Assembly (NCBI GenBank): GCA_041941305.1
Contig: JBGTQJ010000006.1
Span: 186,001-250,000, forward strand
DNA: 64,000 nt
Reading direction: 5' to 3'
Source of the DNA: JANSWP01 sp041941305
GTDB taxonomy: Bacteria; Bacteroidota; Bacteroidia; Chitinophagales; Saprospiraceae
The position numbers and the translations under genes are program-made. Positions 52,551 through 61,234 of the stretch are shown piece by piece. The notes beneath the pieces were generated by a model that saw only the letters and a program-made list of their open reading frames with translations, made no database searches and was not told where the DNA came from. The first letter of the stretch is position 1; each line of letters opens with the position of its first letter.

Positions 52551-52913
52551 ATGAAAAAGCAATTTGTAAAAATCAATCGCGTTCCTGGTCTCGCTATTTT
52601 TTGTTTCTCCCTGTTTTTAATGAGTTTTCAAAACCCTGCTGTTGAAGTTTGTGGTACAGAAGTAGTTTCCTGTCCGACTGCGAGTTTCACCATCCAAAAC
52701 AATGGTTGCGTTGGTCCTTGCGAAATTACCTTCATCAATCAGTCTATCAATGCGACTTCTTATCACTGGGATTTTGGAGACGGAAATACTTCCACTGAAG
52801 TAAATCCAAAACATACCTATCAAAATGCTGGAACCTATACGGTGACTTTAACAGCAATTCTGGGAGGATGCCAAGTAGACTGGATTGGTACAGTAGATAT
52901 TATCAATGCTTAA
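52551..52913 (+). CDS. Small secreted PKD-domain protein
   Basis: 120 residues from ATG 52551, preceded by a longer in-frame extension without signal character. Signal peptide region MKKQFVKINRVPGLAIFCFS, then a single PKD domain (about 45-118) with the family hallmark YHWDFGDGNTSTEVNPKHTY, closing TYTVTLTAILGGC. Four cysteines in the N-terminal half suggest disulfides. It has no T9SS tail, so it should be periplasmic or freely secreted. It follows the CHAT gene by 665 bp, beyond two terminators, so it is a separate unit. Confidence 0.7.
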   Translation: MKKQFVKINRVPGLAIFCFSLFLMSFQNPAVEVCGTEVVSCPTASFTIQNNGCVGPCEITFINQSINATSYHWDFGDGNTSTEVNPKHTYQNAGTYTVTLTAILGGCQVDWIGTVDIINA

Positions 52914-52927
52914 TTGTTGGTTTGACA

Positions 52928-53160
52928 TGAGTTATCCCGAATTTTTAGGAAGTAAGATATGACGTACCTCTCCACAGGAGTCCCCTTGGGAAAAGGCACT
53001 TAACAAATCGTTTTTGATCTATGTTACCAATATTTCGTGCCTAATGGCACTATGTCATCAGGTATAAAGTGCCGTTAGGCACGTAATATTGATAAAAAAA
53101 GTACTCTAACCTATATCAAAGTCCCATCGGGACGAAATATGAAAAATTCGGGCTGACTCA
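52928..53160. repeat. Nested inverted-repeat element, about 233 bp
   Basis: Ends TGAGTTATCCCGAATTTTT (52928-52946) and AAAAATTCGGGCTGACTCA (53142-53160). Inside is a 23-bp hairpin pair (53029-53051 and 53068-53090) containing GTGCCTAATGGCAC and GTGCCGTTAGGCAC, a middle pair TTGATCTATGTTA/TAACCTATATCAA, and GTCCC-ATC-GGGAC (53121-53133). The core CTCCACAGGAGTCC matches that of the element at 47391. The right end covers the stop codon of the minus-strand gene at 53158. Confidence 0.65.
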
Positions 53161-54603
53161 TGTTTCTTCTATTTGATTAATCTTAGCCTCCAACCATTTT
53201 CTTGCCGTTAAGGCCTTCAATCCTTTGACATGATTATTCATCTTTGCCACAATCTCATTAGGAAGCTTCTTTTGATAAATTAGAGTAGTCAATTTTTTGA
53301 TACTCAGAATAAAATTTAAGTTCTCTGCTTTCTTTTGAGAAGAAATTATCGTTTTTCGCCTAATGAATTTTTCAAATGCCTCTAATTGAGCCATTAAAAA
53401 ATCATAATCATCATGGTTTGTGAAAAATTGCTCGAACCAGGCTCTCACCAGAATAGTTCTGGCATTTACTTCATAAAGAATTTGGGTAAAATGGTATTGG
53501 CTTAATAAATCTATTGTTTTGCTGTATGCTTGACTGTGAAAATAAAGTGCCGCTAAACTCAATACCCTGGTATCTTCTCGAACTGCTTCATCAAGATAAT
53601 TTTGATAGGTTTCAATAAAATTGCTGGTCCAATCAAATTCTTTCCCTAAACATCCAGCATACACAATATTGATAAAATCCCCTTCGCTTATCTTTTCATT
53701 GTCAATGATGATTTCAAGTTTTAATCCCAATTTATATAAATCCAATACATCTTTATAAAAGCTTGACAATCCTTTATTTATTTGTTGAATTGCATAATTT
53801 CTCAAATTAAGTAAAATGGCTATTTGGTCTGTTTTACTGATGCTTTTAAAATGCTTGGGTAATAATCGTTTTCCATTCTCAAAGGCTTCCTCACTTTTTT
53901 CGGAATCAAACAATTCAAACACACATTTATACAGTTCAAATACGGGATTCTCCTCTGAAAAACCTTCGCTCTCCTTCAAGCTTTCCTGTATAAATCTAAT
54001 TTGGAAGTTTTTTGAAAAAATGCGCTCTCGCATTTTCAATTCACTTCCGAATTGCAATTTTCCCAACACAAAAAAATGATCCAGATCCTCCAAGATATCC
54101 TGAATCTCAAAATCAACAGCTTTATATTTATTCGTTAGTGGATGGTAAAAATAATTTTGTTTCAACCACATTTTCTCGATATAGTTTCGAATACCTTTTT
54201 GAGCTTGTCCTTCCAATTCTGCAACCAACTTTTTGGTTTTTTTTTCAAAATATTCGAACAGGTTTCTTTCTCCAAAAGCCTCTGCTAATGTTTTTTCTTT
54301 ATCAAAGGTTTTGCGTTTTAATTGCAGCTGGATCAAATACTCTTCTGTCAAAATTTTCAAATCGGAAATCAAATTTCGCATCCGGGTATCCTGGTATTTT
54401 TCCTTGGGGAAAATTTTTTTATAGAGTTGGGCTTTGGTTAATTTGGGAGCATCGAAGCTTGGATAAAATTTGTAAAGACATTCATAGAGCTTCAAAATCT
54501 GCTGATTGGAATTGAAAAAAGGAGATCGCAAAAACTTCCGAAATCGCCGAAATTCATCTTTGTCAAGCGATTGTAGCAATTTTATCAAGATAGTTGATTG
54601 CAT
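53158..54603 (-). CDS. Conserved Bacteroidota-type hypothetical protein, 481 aa
   Basis: From ATG 54603 (MQSTILIKLLQSLDKDEFRR); ten more codons upstream are possible. The protein is entirely helical by appearance, with KDEFRRFRKFLRSPFFNSNQ at the N-terminus, a Lys/Glu-rich middle and no signal peptide or membrane helix. I recall similar helical proteins of unknown role in Saprospiria genomes but know no function. Its stop codon overlaps the end of the inverted-repeat element at 52928-53160. It is divergent from the AraC-type cluster; the 293-bp spacer between them is AT-rich without a clear motif. Confidence 0.65.
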   Translation of the reverse strand: MQSTILIKLLQSLDKDEFRRFRKFLRSPFFNSNQQILKLYECLYKFYPSFDAPKLTKAQLYKKIFPKEKYQDTRMRNLISDLKILTEEYLIQLQLKRKTFDKEKTLAEAFGERNLFEYFEKKTKKLVAELEGQAQKGIRNYIEKMWLKQNYFYHPLTNKYKAVDFEIQDILEDLDHFFVLGKLQFGSELKMRERIFSKNFQIRFIQESLKESEGFSEENPVFELYKCVFELFDSEKSEEAFENGKRLLPKHFKSISKTDQIAILLNLRNYAIQQINKGLSSFYKDVLDLYKLGLKLEIIIDNEKISEGDFINIVYAGCLGKEFDWTSNFIETYQNYLDEAVREDTRVLSLAALYFHSQAYSKTIDLLSQYHFTQILYEVNARTILVRAWFEQFFTNHDDYDFLMAQLEAFEKFIRRKTIISSQKKAENLNFILSIKKLTTLIYQKKLPNEIVAKMNNHVKGLKALTARKWLEAKINQIEET

Positions 54604-54896
54604 TTTGGCTCTGTTTTTTGCTACAAAATACAATAAATCTTAATTATAGCAAGTGGTTGATTATCAAAAGAATAAGAATTTTTATTCTACAATATCCTGA
54701 CATTTTTTGGCTACAAATGTTGAAATATGTCCTACACTTTAAGTCGGTTTTCTTCCTAAATTGCGACAACAAAACAAAAAGGTACTTCAAGAGGGTTTTT
54801 AAAAACTGTAAATAAAATCCTGACTTACAAATCCTTATTCTCTTGGTTAAATGACCACCATTTGACAGGGAAGAATATTGCCAAATACTTACGATA

Positions 54897-55199
54897 ATGA
54901 ATCTTTTTGAACAGCCATTAAATCGTGCAGAGTATGACTGGTTAAATAGGATCAATCAAAATATTGAGTCCAACCTGGAAGATTCTGATTTTTTGGTGGG
55001 AGATATGGCAAAAGCAGAATTTATGTGCGAGCGGAATTTTTATCGAAAATTCAAAAAATTGACTGGAACTCGTCCAGGTGAATATCTGTCAGATAAAGAA
55101 TGGAGCGAGCCAAAATACAACAACTTATTTTTGTTTTTTTTATTCAAATTATGTGTTTATATCTGTTTTGGTATGGATGGAATAAACCATCTCGACTAA
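54897..55199 (+). pseudogene. Truncated stand-alone AraC-type HTH protein
   Basis: 100 residues. The first about 66 (DWLNRINQNIESNLEDSDFL ... FYRKFKKLTGTRPGEYLSDK) match the paralogue at 55882 closely, up to the end of the first HTH. After that, where the paralogue has RLEKAKELLENR and a second HTH, the frame runs into unrelated EWSEPKYNNLFLFFLFKLC. AraC domains need both HTH motifs for normal DNA binding, so this is a 3'-truncated copy, or a product with one HTH and a hydrophobic tail. Confidence 0.6.
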
Positions 55200-55245
55200 A
55201 TCACTTTGAACCTTATTATTCCTTAATCCTTAAACTTTTTTAATC

Positions 55246-55659
55246 ATGACAAAAGTAAATGATTCCACAATTGCAGCAATGGCAGAAGTGGTGACTAACC
55301 CTTCCGATTATGCTGGTACATTATTCCAAAATAATGTAACTAAACAAAATTACTGGATATGGGTAAATGGAGAAAAACTTCTGATACCCAATGATACAGT
55401 TTATAAAAACTTATTTGGAGCAACGAAACCTCTTGAAAGGGCACCAGGTTTTTTAAAACAGTTTACTGATGGTGAACCATTATCTTCAAATGCGATATGC
55501 GCTTCCTTCGAGGGTGGTCCATTATTTTTAATTACAAACAACCAGCGGTATGGTGTAACTGGAGGTGGGGTAACAAAATACCAATTGCACGGACCTACAC
55601 AATTTTATCCAGAAATTTTATTCTCTTGTATGAAAAATCAAGCAAGAGTACTTACCTAA
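55246..55659 (+). CDS. Hypothetical protein between AraC-type genes, 137 aa
   Basis: MTKVNDSTIAAMAEVVTNPS at the start and no signal peptide. Two similar motifs are visible: YWIWVNGEKLLIPNDTVYKN and FLITNNQRYGVTGGGVTKYQ. Each has an aromatic strand, an N-G or N-N turn and a following I/V-x-N/G-D/G loop, which recalls the small repeated strand-turn motif of some cell-wall-associated proteins. I cannot name the family. A good terminator follows (55707). Its place between a truncated and two intact AraC-type genes suggests a local cassette. Confidence 0.5.
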   Translation: MTKVNDSTIAAMAEVVTNPSDYAGTLFQNNVTKQNYWIWVNGEKLLIPNDTVYKNLFGATKPLERAPGFLKQFTDGEPLSSNAICASFEGGPLFLITNNQRYGVTGGGVTKYQLHGPTQFYPEILFSCMKNQARVLT

Positions 55660-55706
55660 TCAAATCGACGAAGCAATCAGCTAGTCAACTTCGATGAGTC
55701 ACTAAA

Positions 55707-55737
55707 GGGGCATGAGCGGCAAATTGCTCATGTCCCC
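55707..55737 (+). terminator. Terminator-like hairpin after the 137-residue protein gene
   Basis: GGGGCATGAGC (55707-55717) / GCTCATGTCCCC (55726-55737), 11 pairs including one G-U, 8-nt loop; only a weak T-rich tail follows. Confidence 0.5.
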
Positions 55738-55881
55738 TCTGGAATTTCACATAGCTTATCAGTTCTTATTTTCTTTTGATTTGAATGGAGGCTCGAACCA
55801 TCGCAACAATTTAGGATATATCATTTGACTTAAATGCTGGTCATTTAAGAACTGTAAGTATATACCAAAACTCTTTTTATA

Positions 55882-56232
55882 ATGAACCATTCGGAACAAA
55901 CACACAATTCAACTGAACAATCTTGGCTCAATGAAGTCAATACCGTGATTGATAACCAAATGGAAGACTCGGATTTTGTAGTTGAAAAAATGGCAAAAGC
56001 CGTTTTTATGTGCGAACGCAACTTTTATCGCAAATTCAAAAAACTGACCGGTTCCCGCCCGGGCAAATACCTTTCTGAAAAACGATTGGAAAAAGCCAAA
56101 GAATTATTAGAAAACCGGAAATGCGATTCAGTAAAGGAATTGTCTTGGGCAGTCGGATATGAGAAGCCCGATTATTTCTCCAATATTTTTCAGGCTCGTT
56201 TTGGGAAAAGACCTATCGCTTACATTAAGTGA
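55882..56232 (+). CDS. Stand-alone AraC-type HTH protein
   Basis: 116 residues, essentially only a two-HTH AraC DNA-binding domain: DSDFVVEKMAKAVFMCERNF (first HTH) and SVKELSWAVGYEKPDYFSNI (second HTH), ending FQARFGKRPIAYIK. It has no sensor or dimerisation domain; it resembles the output domain of HTCS proteins set free. It is followed after 8 bp by a second such gene (56241), so the two are probably co-transcribed and may act together. Confidence 0.8.
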   Translation: MNHSEQTHNSTEQSWLNEVNTVIDNQMEDSDFVVEKMAKAVFMCERNFYRKFKKLTGSRPGKYLSEKRLEKAKELLENRKCDSVKELSWAVGYEKPDYFSNIFQARFGKRPIAYIK

Positions 56233-56240
56233 TAATTATT

Positions 56241-56570
56241 ATGAGAGAGAATCAAAATTGGCAAAAAAAATTAGACACCTGGCTAGAAGAAAATTTGAGT
56301 GACTCAAATCTTAGAATCGAAGATCTCGCTAGAGCCGTAGCACTTGGCGAGCGACAATTTTACCGACAATTCAAACAAAAAATGGAGATAACTCCGAATG
56401 AATACATAAAGGAAAAGCGCCTTCAAAAAGCATTGGAAATATTGGAAAATCGAGCACTTCCTACGGTCAAACGAGTTTCTCTGACAGTAGGCTACAAGAA
56501 GCCGGAATATTTTTCAAGTCTCTTTGAAAAACGTTTTGGAAGACGACCTATTAGTTATTTAAAACCATGA
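56241..56570 (+). CDS. Stand-alone AraC-type HTH protein
   Basis: 109 residues from ATG 56241; a GTG at 56229 overlapping the previous stop could also start. Both HTH motifs are present (SNLRIEDLARAVALGERQFY and TVKRVSLTVGYKKPEYFSSL), ending FEKRFGRRPISYLK. It is clearly paralogous to the gene at 55882. It lies 148 bp upstream of a T9SS-secreted protein gene, a plausible target. Confidence 0.8.
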   Translation: MRENQNWQKKLDTWLEENLSDSNLRIEDLARAVALGERQFYRQFKQKMEITPNEYIKEKRLQKALEILENRALPTVKRVSLTVGYKKPEYFSSLFEKRFGRRPISYLKP

Positions 56571-56718
56571 TATAACATTAAAATTTCATAGACGATTAGA
56601 GAAAAGAACAGCCTAAAAATCTTAAATATTTTTCATGCCGAATCGGTAGAAGAACCTTGGATTTCTTTGCCATTCTGGTATTGAAACATTCAATTTCAAA
56701 ATCAAAAACTATAAAACA

Positions 56719-59544
56719 ATGAGACAACTTACACACACCCTTATCCACACATTTTTGATGGTATGTTTTTTTTATCAAACCAGTTTTTCTGCGCAAATTT
56801 TTTGGACAGGTGCAATTGATGACGACTGGTTTAAGGCAGGGAATTGGAATCCTGCGGTTGTACCTGGTTCTTCTGATCAGGCATTTCTTTTTCCTGACCT
56901 TCCAGTAGAAATCCCAAGCGGTGCAACAGTCAATCTTATCAGCCTTACAGTTGGTTTGGCTGATTTGACCATCTCAACTGGAGTGACTTTAAATCTTTCT
57001 GGTGTAAATGCTGCTTTTGGCTTAGCCAGTAATGGTACGATTGACAACCATGGAACTATTAACATTGAAAATGGCTTGATTTACGGCTTATTAAATGCTT
57101 CATCAGGTGGTAATCCACCAGGTTATTTCACAAATCATTCTACGGGTATTATCAACATTGGACAAACAGGGGGAAGTTTTGGTTTTGATGGACTCAGTAA
57201 TACAAATGCTACATTTATTAATGATGGCGGATTAATCAAAATTGATAATATTACAAAAAATGGTCTCAGGGTTACCGCCCAAAACCAACCCTCCTCATTT
57301 GAAAATATTAATGGCGGGCAAATATTGATTGGACAAAGCGGCTCAGGAAGTATTGGTAAACACGGTATTGAGAATTTTGCAAGTTTTAAAAACAAATCAG
57401 GAGGCATTATTCTTATTGATAATTGTAATGAATTTGGAATAAGAAACTTTTTCGGAAATGTGGAATTTCTAAATGACGCCTGCGGAAGTATCCACCTCTT
57501 TGAACCAATAAATAACATAGGTTCTTTTACAAATGCTGGCTTACTTAAAGTAGAAACTACTGAAACCCATCAAATTTTTGTCCCTATCACCAACGACGGC
57601 ATCATCGAATACTTCTTAGGAAATCCAATGCCAAATGTGACCAATAATGCCTTGATTATTTCCCCAGTCACAGGAAGTTGTATTATGGATAATGTAGTGC
57701 AAATAGGAGGTGCAAACAATTTTGTTATTGCTCAAGACTGGTTTACAGATGAAGCTCAAACCATCAATGCAGGAACTTATATTTCAGCAACCAATCAATT
57801 TCAGCTAGCCAACTTTTCAGAAGGTAGCGAGACCTTTTTCTTTACTGTTTCTTCTGCCAATTGCAATTTTGATGTAAGTATTCAGGCAACTTTAGATGAT
57901 ACGACTCCACCAGACCTTTTTTGCAATCATCCAACGATTGAACTCGATCCTGTAACTGGAACTAAAGCTCTAAGCCTGAGTGATGTTTATCTTTTTGGAA
58001 CTGATGAATGTGGTCCCGTAGGTTCAGAAACTTTCAATGTCAATCAGGTAGATTGCTCCGATATTGGAAATGCAGTTTTTGTGGAAGTCACGGCGAATGA
58101 TGGATATGGAAATACGGGAACGTGTTATTCCACCGTGACTGTTCAGGACAATGCCAAGCCCACCATGACTTGTCAAAATCACACTGTCGTGTTAGATGCC
58201 AACACTGGAACGGGTAGTTTTATAGAATCAGATGTCGTGACTTCCAAAGACGATAATTGCGCTGTCCCGAGCATCAGTTTCTCTCAAAGTTCTTTTGATT
58301 GTTCAGATGTAGAAAGTGTAGAAGTGACTGCCACAGCCGATGACGGCAATGGCAATACGGAGGCGTGTACGGTCACCATTACAGTAGAAGACAAGACCAA
58401 GCCTTTTTTCAATAATTGTCCTGCATATCCCAATCCAATTTCTACAGATGTAGGGCAATGTCATGCTACTATTAATTTCACCTTGCCTTCAGCAGATGAC
58501 AATTGTGAAGTGGCTGTTTTGGAGGCTAAAATCATAGATGCGAATACCAGCCAAACCGTTCAAAATTGGACGACTTCGCCAAATGGAACCTATGTAGCAG
58601 GAGATTATAAAATAAAATGGCGGGCGAAAGATCCTTCTGGAAATAAAAAGACTTGCACAAAAACATTCTCTATTGTAGATGATGAAAATCCTAATGCCAA
58701 TTGTGAGGCAAATATTGAAGTCCAATTGGTCAATGGCACGGCTTCTATTACTCCAAATGAGTTAGATGACGGTAGCACTGATAATTGCAATTTGAACCTT
58801 TCCCTGTCCCAAACCGATTTTGATTGTTCTCATTTGGGAAATAATACAGTGACATTGACTGCCTCAGACGATGACGGAAATCAAGATGCCTGCACTACTG
58901 ATGTTTTAGTGAAAGGAGCCACTTTATCCATTGAAAGCCAAAGCAAACTGGAAGGAACTGGTTCTGGATTTACCTTTTTCTTTTTGAAAATTACTCGTTC
59001 TGATGGGGATTGTGCCTGTCAGGTGGATTATTCGACGGCAGATGGAACAGCTACTTTAGCAGATAATGATTATATCGAAAGAAATGGGACGGCTTATTTC
59101 CCGCCCAGCGGATCGTTATTTCATTATGCAATTGTAAGAGGTGTGAAAGATTCCAATTATGAAAGTGATGAATCTTTTTTCCTGGAATTAAGCAATGCGA
59201 CTCCTGGAGTATCTATCAGTGGAAATGCTGAAGTTACCTTGCAAAATGATGATCCTGTTTCTTTAATTGTTCAAAATGGAAATGCTCCACAGGGCTCTGC
59301 TTTAATTTACCCGAATCCAGCACGGTCAGAAGTTTTTGTCAATTTGAAAGGATTTGAAGGGCAAAGTGGTCTTTTAAACATCTATAATTCTCTGGGGCAG
59401 CAGCAAATGCAAAAAGTTTTGGGAGAAATTTCAAGGGCTCCTATTCGATTGGAAATTACCACATTTGAAAATGGAATGTATTTTATTTCCCTTGAAACAG
59501 AAGGTGAGATTCAGGTGACCCAGTCTTTTATAGTTAAGAAATAA
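56719..59544 (+). CDS. Surface protein with beta-helix, HYR and Calx-beta domains, T9SS type A
   Basis: 941 residues. Signal peptide (LIHTFLMVCFFYQTSFS, cleaved before AQIFW). An N-terminal about 25-330 region is rich in short Asn/Gly rungs (TIDNHGTINIENG, FINDGGLIKIDN), typical of a right-handed beta-helix such as the GNWN-type autotransporter-like domains (DDWFKAGNWNPAVVPGSSDQ). Then come HYR-like repeats (TPPDLFCNHPTIELDP, AKPTMTCQNHTVVLDANTG, TKPFFNNCPAYPNPIS), a Calx-beta domain (about 735-845: VDYSTADGTATLADNDYI) with calcium-site acidic residues, and a T9SS type A tail (LIYPNPARSEVFVNLKG to GMYFISLETEG). It is a surface adhesin by architecture; function is inference. Confidence 0.9.
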   Translation: MRQLTHTLIHTFLMVCFFYQTSFSAQIFWTGAIDDDWFKAGNWNPAVVPGSSDQAFLFPDLPVEIPSGATVNLISLTVGLADLTISTGVTLNLSGVNAAFGLASNGTIDNHGTINIENGLIYGLLNASSGGNPPGYFTNHSTGIINIGQTGGSFGFDGLSNTNATFINDGGLIKIDNITKNGLRVTAQNQPSSFENINGGQILIGQSGSGSIGKHGIENFASFKNKSGGIILIDNCNEFGIRNFFGNVEFLNDACGSIHLFEPINNIGSFTNAGLLKVETTETHQIFVPITNDGIIEYFLGNPMPNVTNNALIISPVTGSCIMDNVVQIGGANNFVIAQDWFTDEAQTINAGTYISATNQFQLANFSEGSETFFFTVSSANCNFDVSIQATLDDTTPPDLFCNHPTIELDPVTGTKALSLSDVYLFGTDECGPVGSETFNVNQVDCSDIGNAVFVEVTANDGYGNTGTCYSTVTVQDNAKPTMTCQNHTVVLDANTGTGSFIESDVVTSKDDNCAVPSISFSQSSFDCSDVESVEVTATADDGNGNTEACTVTITVEDKTKPFFNNCPAYPNPISTDVGQCHATINFTLPSADDNCEVAVLEAKIIDANTSQTVQNWTTSPNGTYVAGDYKIKWRAKDPSGNKKTCTKTFSIVDDENPNANCEANIEVQLVNGTASITPNELDDGSTDNCNLNLSLSQTDFDCSHLGNNTVTLTASDDDGNQDACTTDVLVKGATLSIESQSKLEGTGSGFTFFFLKITRSDGDCACQVDYSTADGTATLADNDYIERNGTAYFPPSGSLFHYAIVRGVKDSNYESDESFFLELSNATPGVSISGNAEVTLQNDDPVSLIVQNGNAPQGSALIYPNPARSEVFVNLKGFEGQSGLLNIYNSLGQQQMQKVLGEISRAPIRLEITTFENGMYFISLETEGEIQVTQSFIVKK

Positions 59545-59552
59545 CATTCAAT

Positions 59553-59604
59553 GATTGCTGCAGGTTTTATAACTTAAAGAAAAGTTATAAAACCTGCAGC
59601 AATC
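59553..59604. terminator. Perfect 23-bp palindrome between convergent genes
   Basis: Arms 59553-59575 (starting GATTGCTGCAGGTTTTATAA) and 59582-59604 are exact reverse complements around a 6-nt loop. It lies 9 bp past the stop of the surface-protein gene, and its right arm overlaps the TGA (59605-59603) of the minus-strand flavoprotein gene. No U run follows in either direction, so it may belong to the mobile palindrome class as well as acting as a terminator. Confidence 0.65.
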
Positions 59605-61138
59605 AAAAAATAATCTTCGCTGCCAAAAAACCCGGCATACAGGTAATGCCTCCTCCGGGATGTGAACCACTGCCGCACAGATAAAGCCCATCAATTGGAG
59701 TTTTGTAACGGGAACAAGAGGGGATGGGACGAGTGATGATTTGATCGATTGCATGTTCCCCATGAAAAATATGACCATTGGTGAGGCTATAACGTATTTC
59801 CAGGTCGACTGGTGATAAAGTTTCAGAAGCAATTATTGAGGAAGAAATGTCAGGAGCGTATTGGTCCAAAGTCTTGAGGACATTCTTGTACAATCGAGTT
59901 TTTGTTTGTTCCGACCAACCTTCATCAAAGTAATGGGGTGCGTAATGTACTAGAATGGAAACAACGGAATGACCACTTGGAGCCAAGGATGGATTGGAAA
60001 CTGTGGGGACATGGATATCCAGGATTGGTTCCTCTGAAAACTCGCGGTATTTTGCTGGGTCAAAGGCTTTTTCCATTTCGGAGAATGAATTGCCTGTTCT
60101 GGCAAATTCAAGGTTACTTTCTCCATTCAGAACCAATCCTTGATTGAGGGCTAAATTTATTTTGGCAGTAGTGCCTCTTGAGCGATAGTGCTTGATGGCA
60201 TGTTCTAAAGAATAATCAATTTGATTGGGTTTCAGGAATTCGTAAAACGTTTCACGTGGCGTACAAGAGGAAGCAACTTTTAAAGCCTGAACCTCTTCTC
60301 CACTTTGAAGTCTGACACCAGTGACTATTCGATTGTCATCCAACAAGATTTTGTCTACTTCTGCATTGGTTCTAATTTTTACACCTGCGTCTTTTGCTGC
60401 TTTTTCTAGGGTTTCAATGAGTCTTTGGGGACCACCGACAATATGATTTTTAGCTGAGCATTCCCACAATAGAAGATTTAGCGTAGTGTAGGATGCCATC
60501 GGACCATTAAAGGAGCCATAAAGTGCTGTTGCGGCAAGTCCTGCTTTGAGAAATTCCGTCTCAAAATATTCATTCAAAAAATCGACGACACTCATTGGAG
60601 CGACTTTGAGCAATTCGAGCATCGTATCTTTTCCCAACCTTTTCAAGCCAATGCCTTTTTTGATTAAATCCCAGATGGTGGAGCTATCAAAATGCATCAA
60701 ATCTGGCGGAAGATTGTCGGTCAAGTCATTGATGAAGGGACTTATTTTATCAATAAAGGCACGGTATTTTTTGTAAGTTATTGCATCTTTCTGAGAATAT
60801 TTGGCAATTTCTGAAACTGCTTTTTCTATATCCGAAGACAGATTTAGGCATTTGCCATCTTTAGATAAAATAGAATGGGTGGCTCGAGATTGCTTAACTT
60901 CCAATCCATAATTTTCAAGATTCAATGCCTTAATCACTATACTCCTTACTCCAGAAGTATCATGTAGCAATCCGGTGGTTTTATACCCGGGATGAAATTC
61001 TTCTCCGGCAGCAATCCCTCCCAAAATTGCCCTCTTTTCAACTACAAGAACCTTTTTATTTCTTTTAGCTAAAACTGTGGCAGCAGTCAAGCCATTGTGA
61101 CCTCCGCCTATGATGATGATATCGTATTGTTTATTCAT
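59603..61138 (-). CDS. FAD-dependent oxidoreductase, PYROXD2/CrtI-like
   Basis: 511 residues. An N-terminal Rossmann FAD-binding motif IIIGGGHNGLTAATVLAKRN (about 8-27) leads into VVEKRAILGGIAAGEEFHPG, and the C-terminal dinucleotide motif region is DGLYLCGSGSHPGGGITCMP. It is of the phytoene-desaturase/PYROXD2 (NAD(P)/FAD oxidoreductase) family; substrates of the bacterial PYROXD2-like members are not established to my knowledge. It is clearly paralogous to the gene at 61235. It is the last gene of a minus-strand run GcvT-oxidoreductase-oxidoreductase, so a role in the same pathway is likely. Confidence 0.85.
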   Translation of the reverse strand: MNKQYDIIIIGGGHNGLTAATVLAKRNKKVLVVEKRAILGGIAAGEEFHPGYKTTGLLHDTSGVRSIVIKALNLENYGLEVKQSRATHSILSKDGKCLNLSSDIEKAVSEIAKYSQKDAITYKKYRAFIDKISPFINDLTDNLPPDLMHFDSSTIWDLIKKGIGLKRLGKDTMLELLKVAPMSVVDFLNEYFETEFLKAGLAATALYGSFNGPMASYTTLNLLLWECSAKNHIVGGPQRLIETLEKAAKDAGVKIRTNAEVDKILLDDNRIVTGVRLQSGEEVQALKVASSCTPRETFYEFLKPNQIDYSLEHAIKHYRSRGTTAKINLALNQGLVLNGESNLEFARTGNSFSEMEKAFDPAKYREFSEEPILDIHVPTVSNPSLAPSGHSVVSILVHYAPHYFDEGWSEQTKTRLYKNVLKTLDQYAPDISSSIIASETLSPVDLEIRYSLTNGHIFHGEHAIDQIITRPIPSCSRYKTPIDGLYLCGSGSHPGGGITCMPGFLAAKIIF

Positions 61139-61158
61139 CTTTTTTGAAATTTCCTTTC

Positions 61159-61223
61159 CGAGTGGCAGGGTTTTGAACCCTGCATTTTAAACGGGAATGC
61201 AGGGTTCAAAACCCTGCCACTCG
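61159..61223. repeat. Perfect 28-bp palindrome between two paralogous flavoprotein genes
   Basis: Arms 61159-61186 and 61196-61223 are exact reverse complements around 9 nt. Each arm contains GCAGGGTTTTGAACCCTGC, which is itself nearly palindromic, so the region can fold two ways. It sits in the 96-bp gap upstream of the start at 61138, so a transcript from the gene at 61235 into the next gene would meet this very stable hairpin. Confidence 0.8.
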
Positions 61224-61234
61224 ATTGAGGATAC

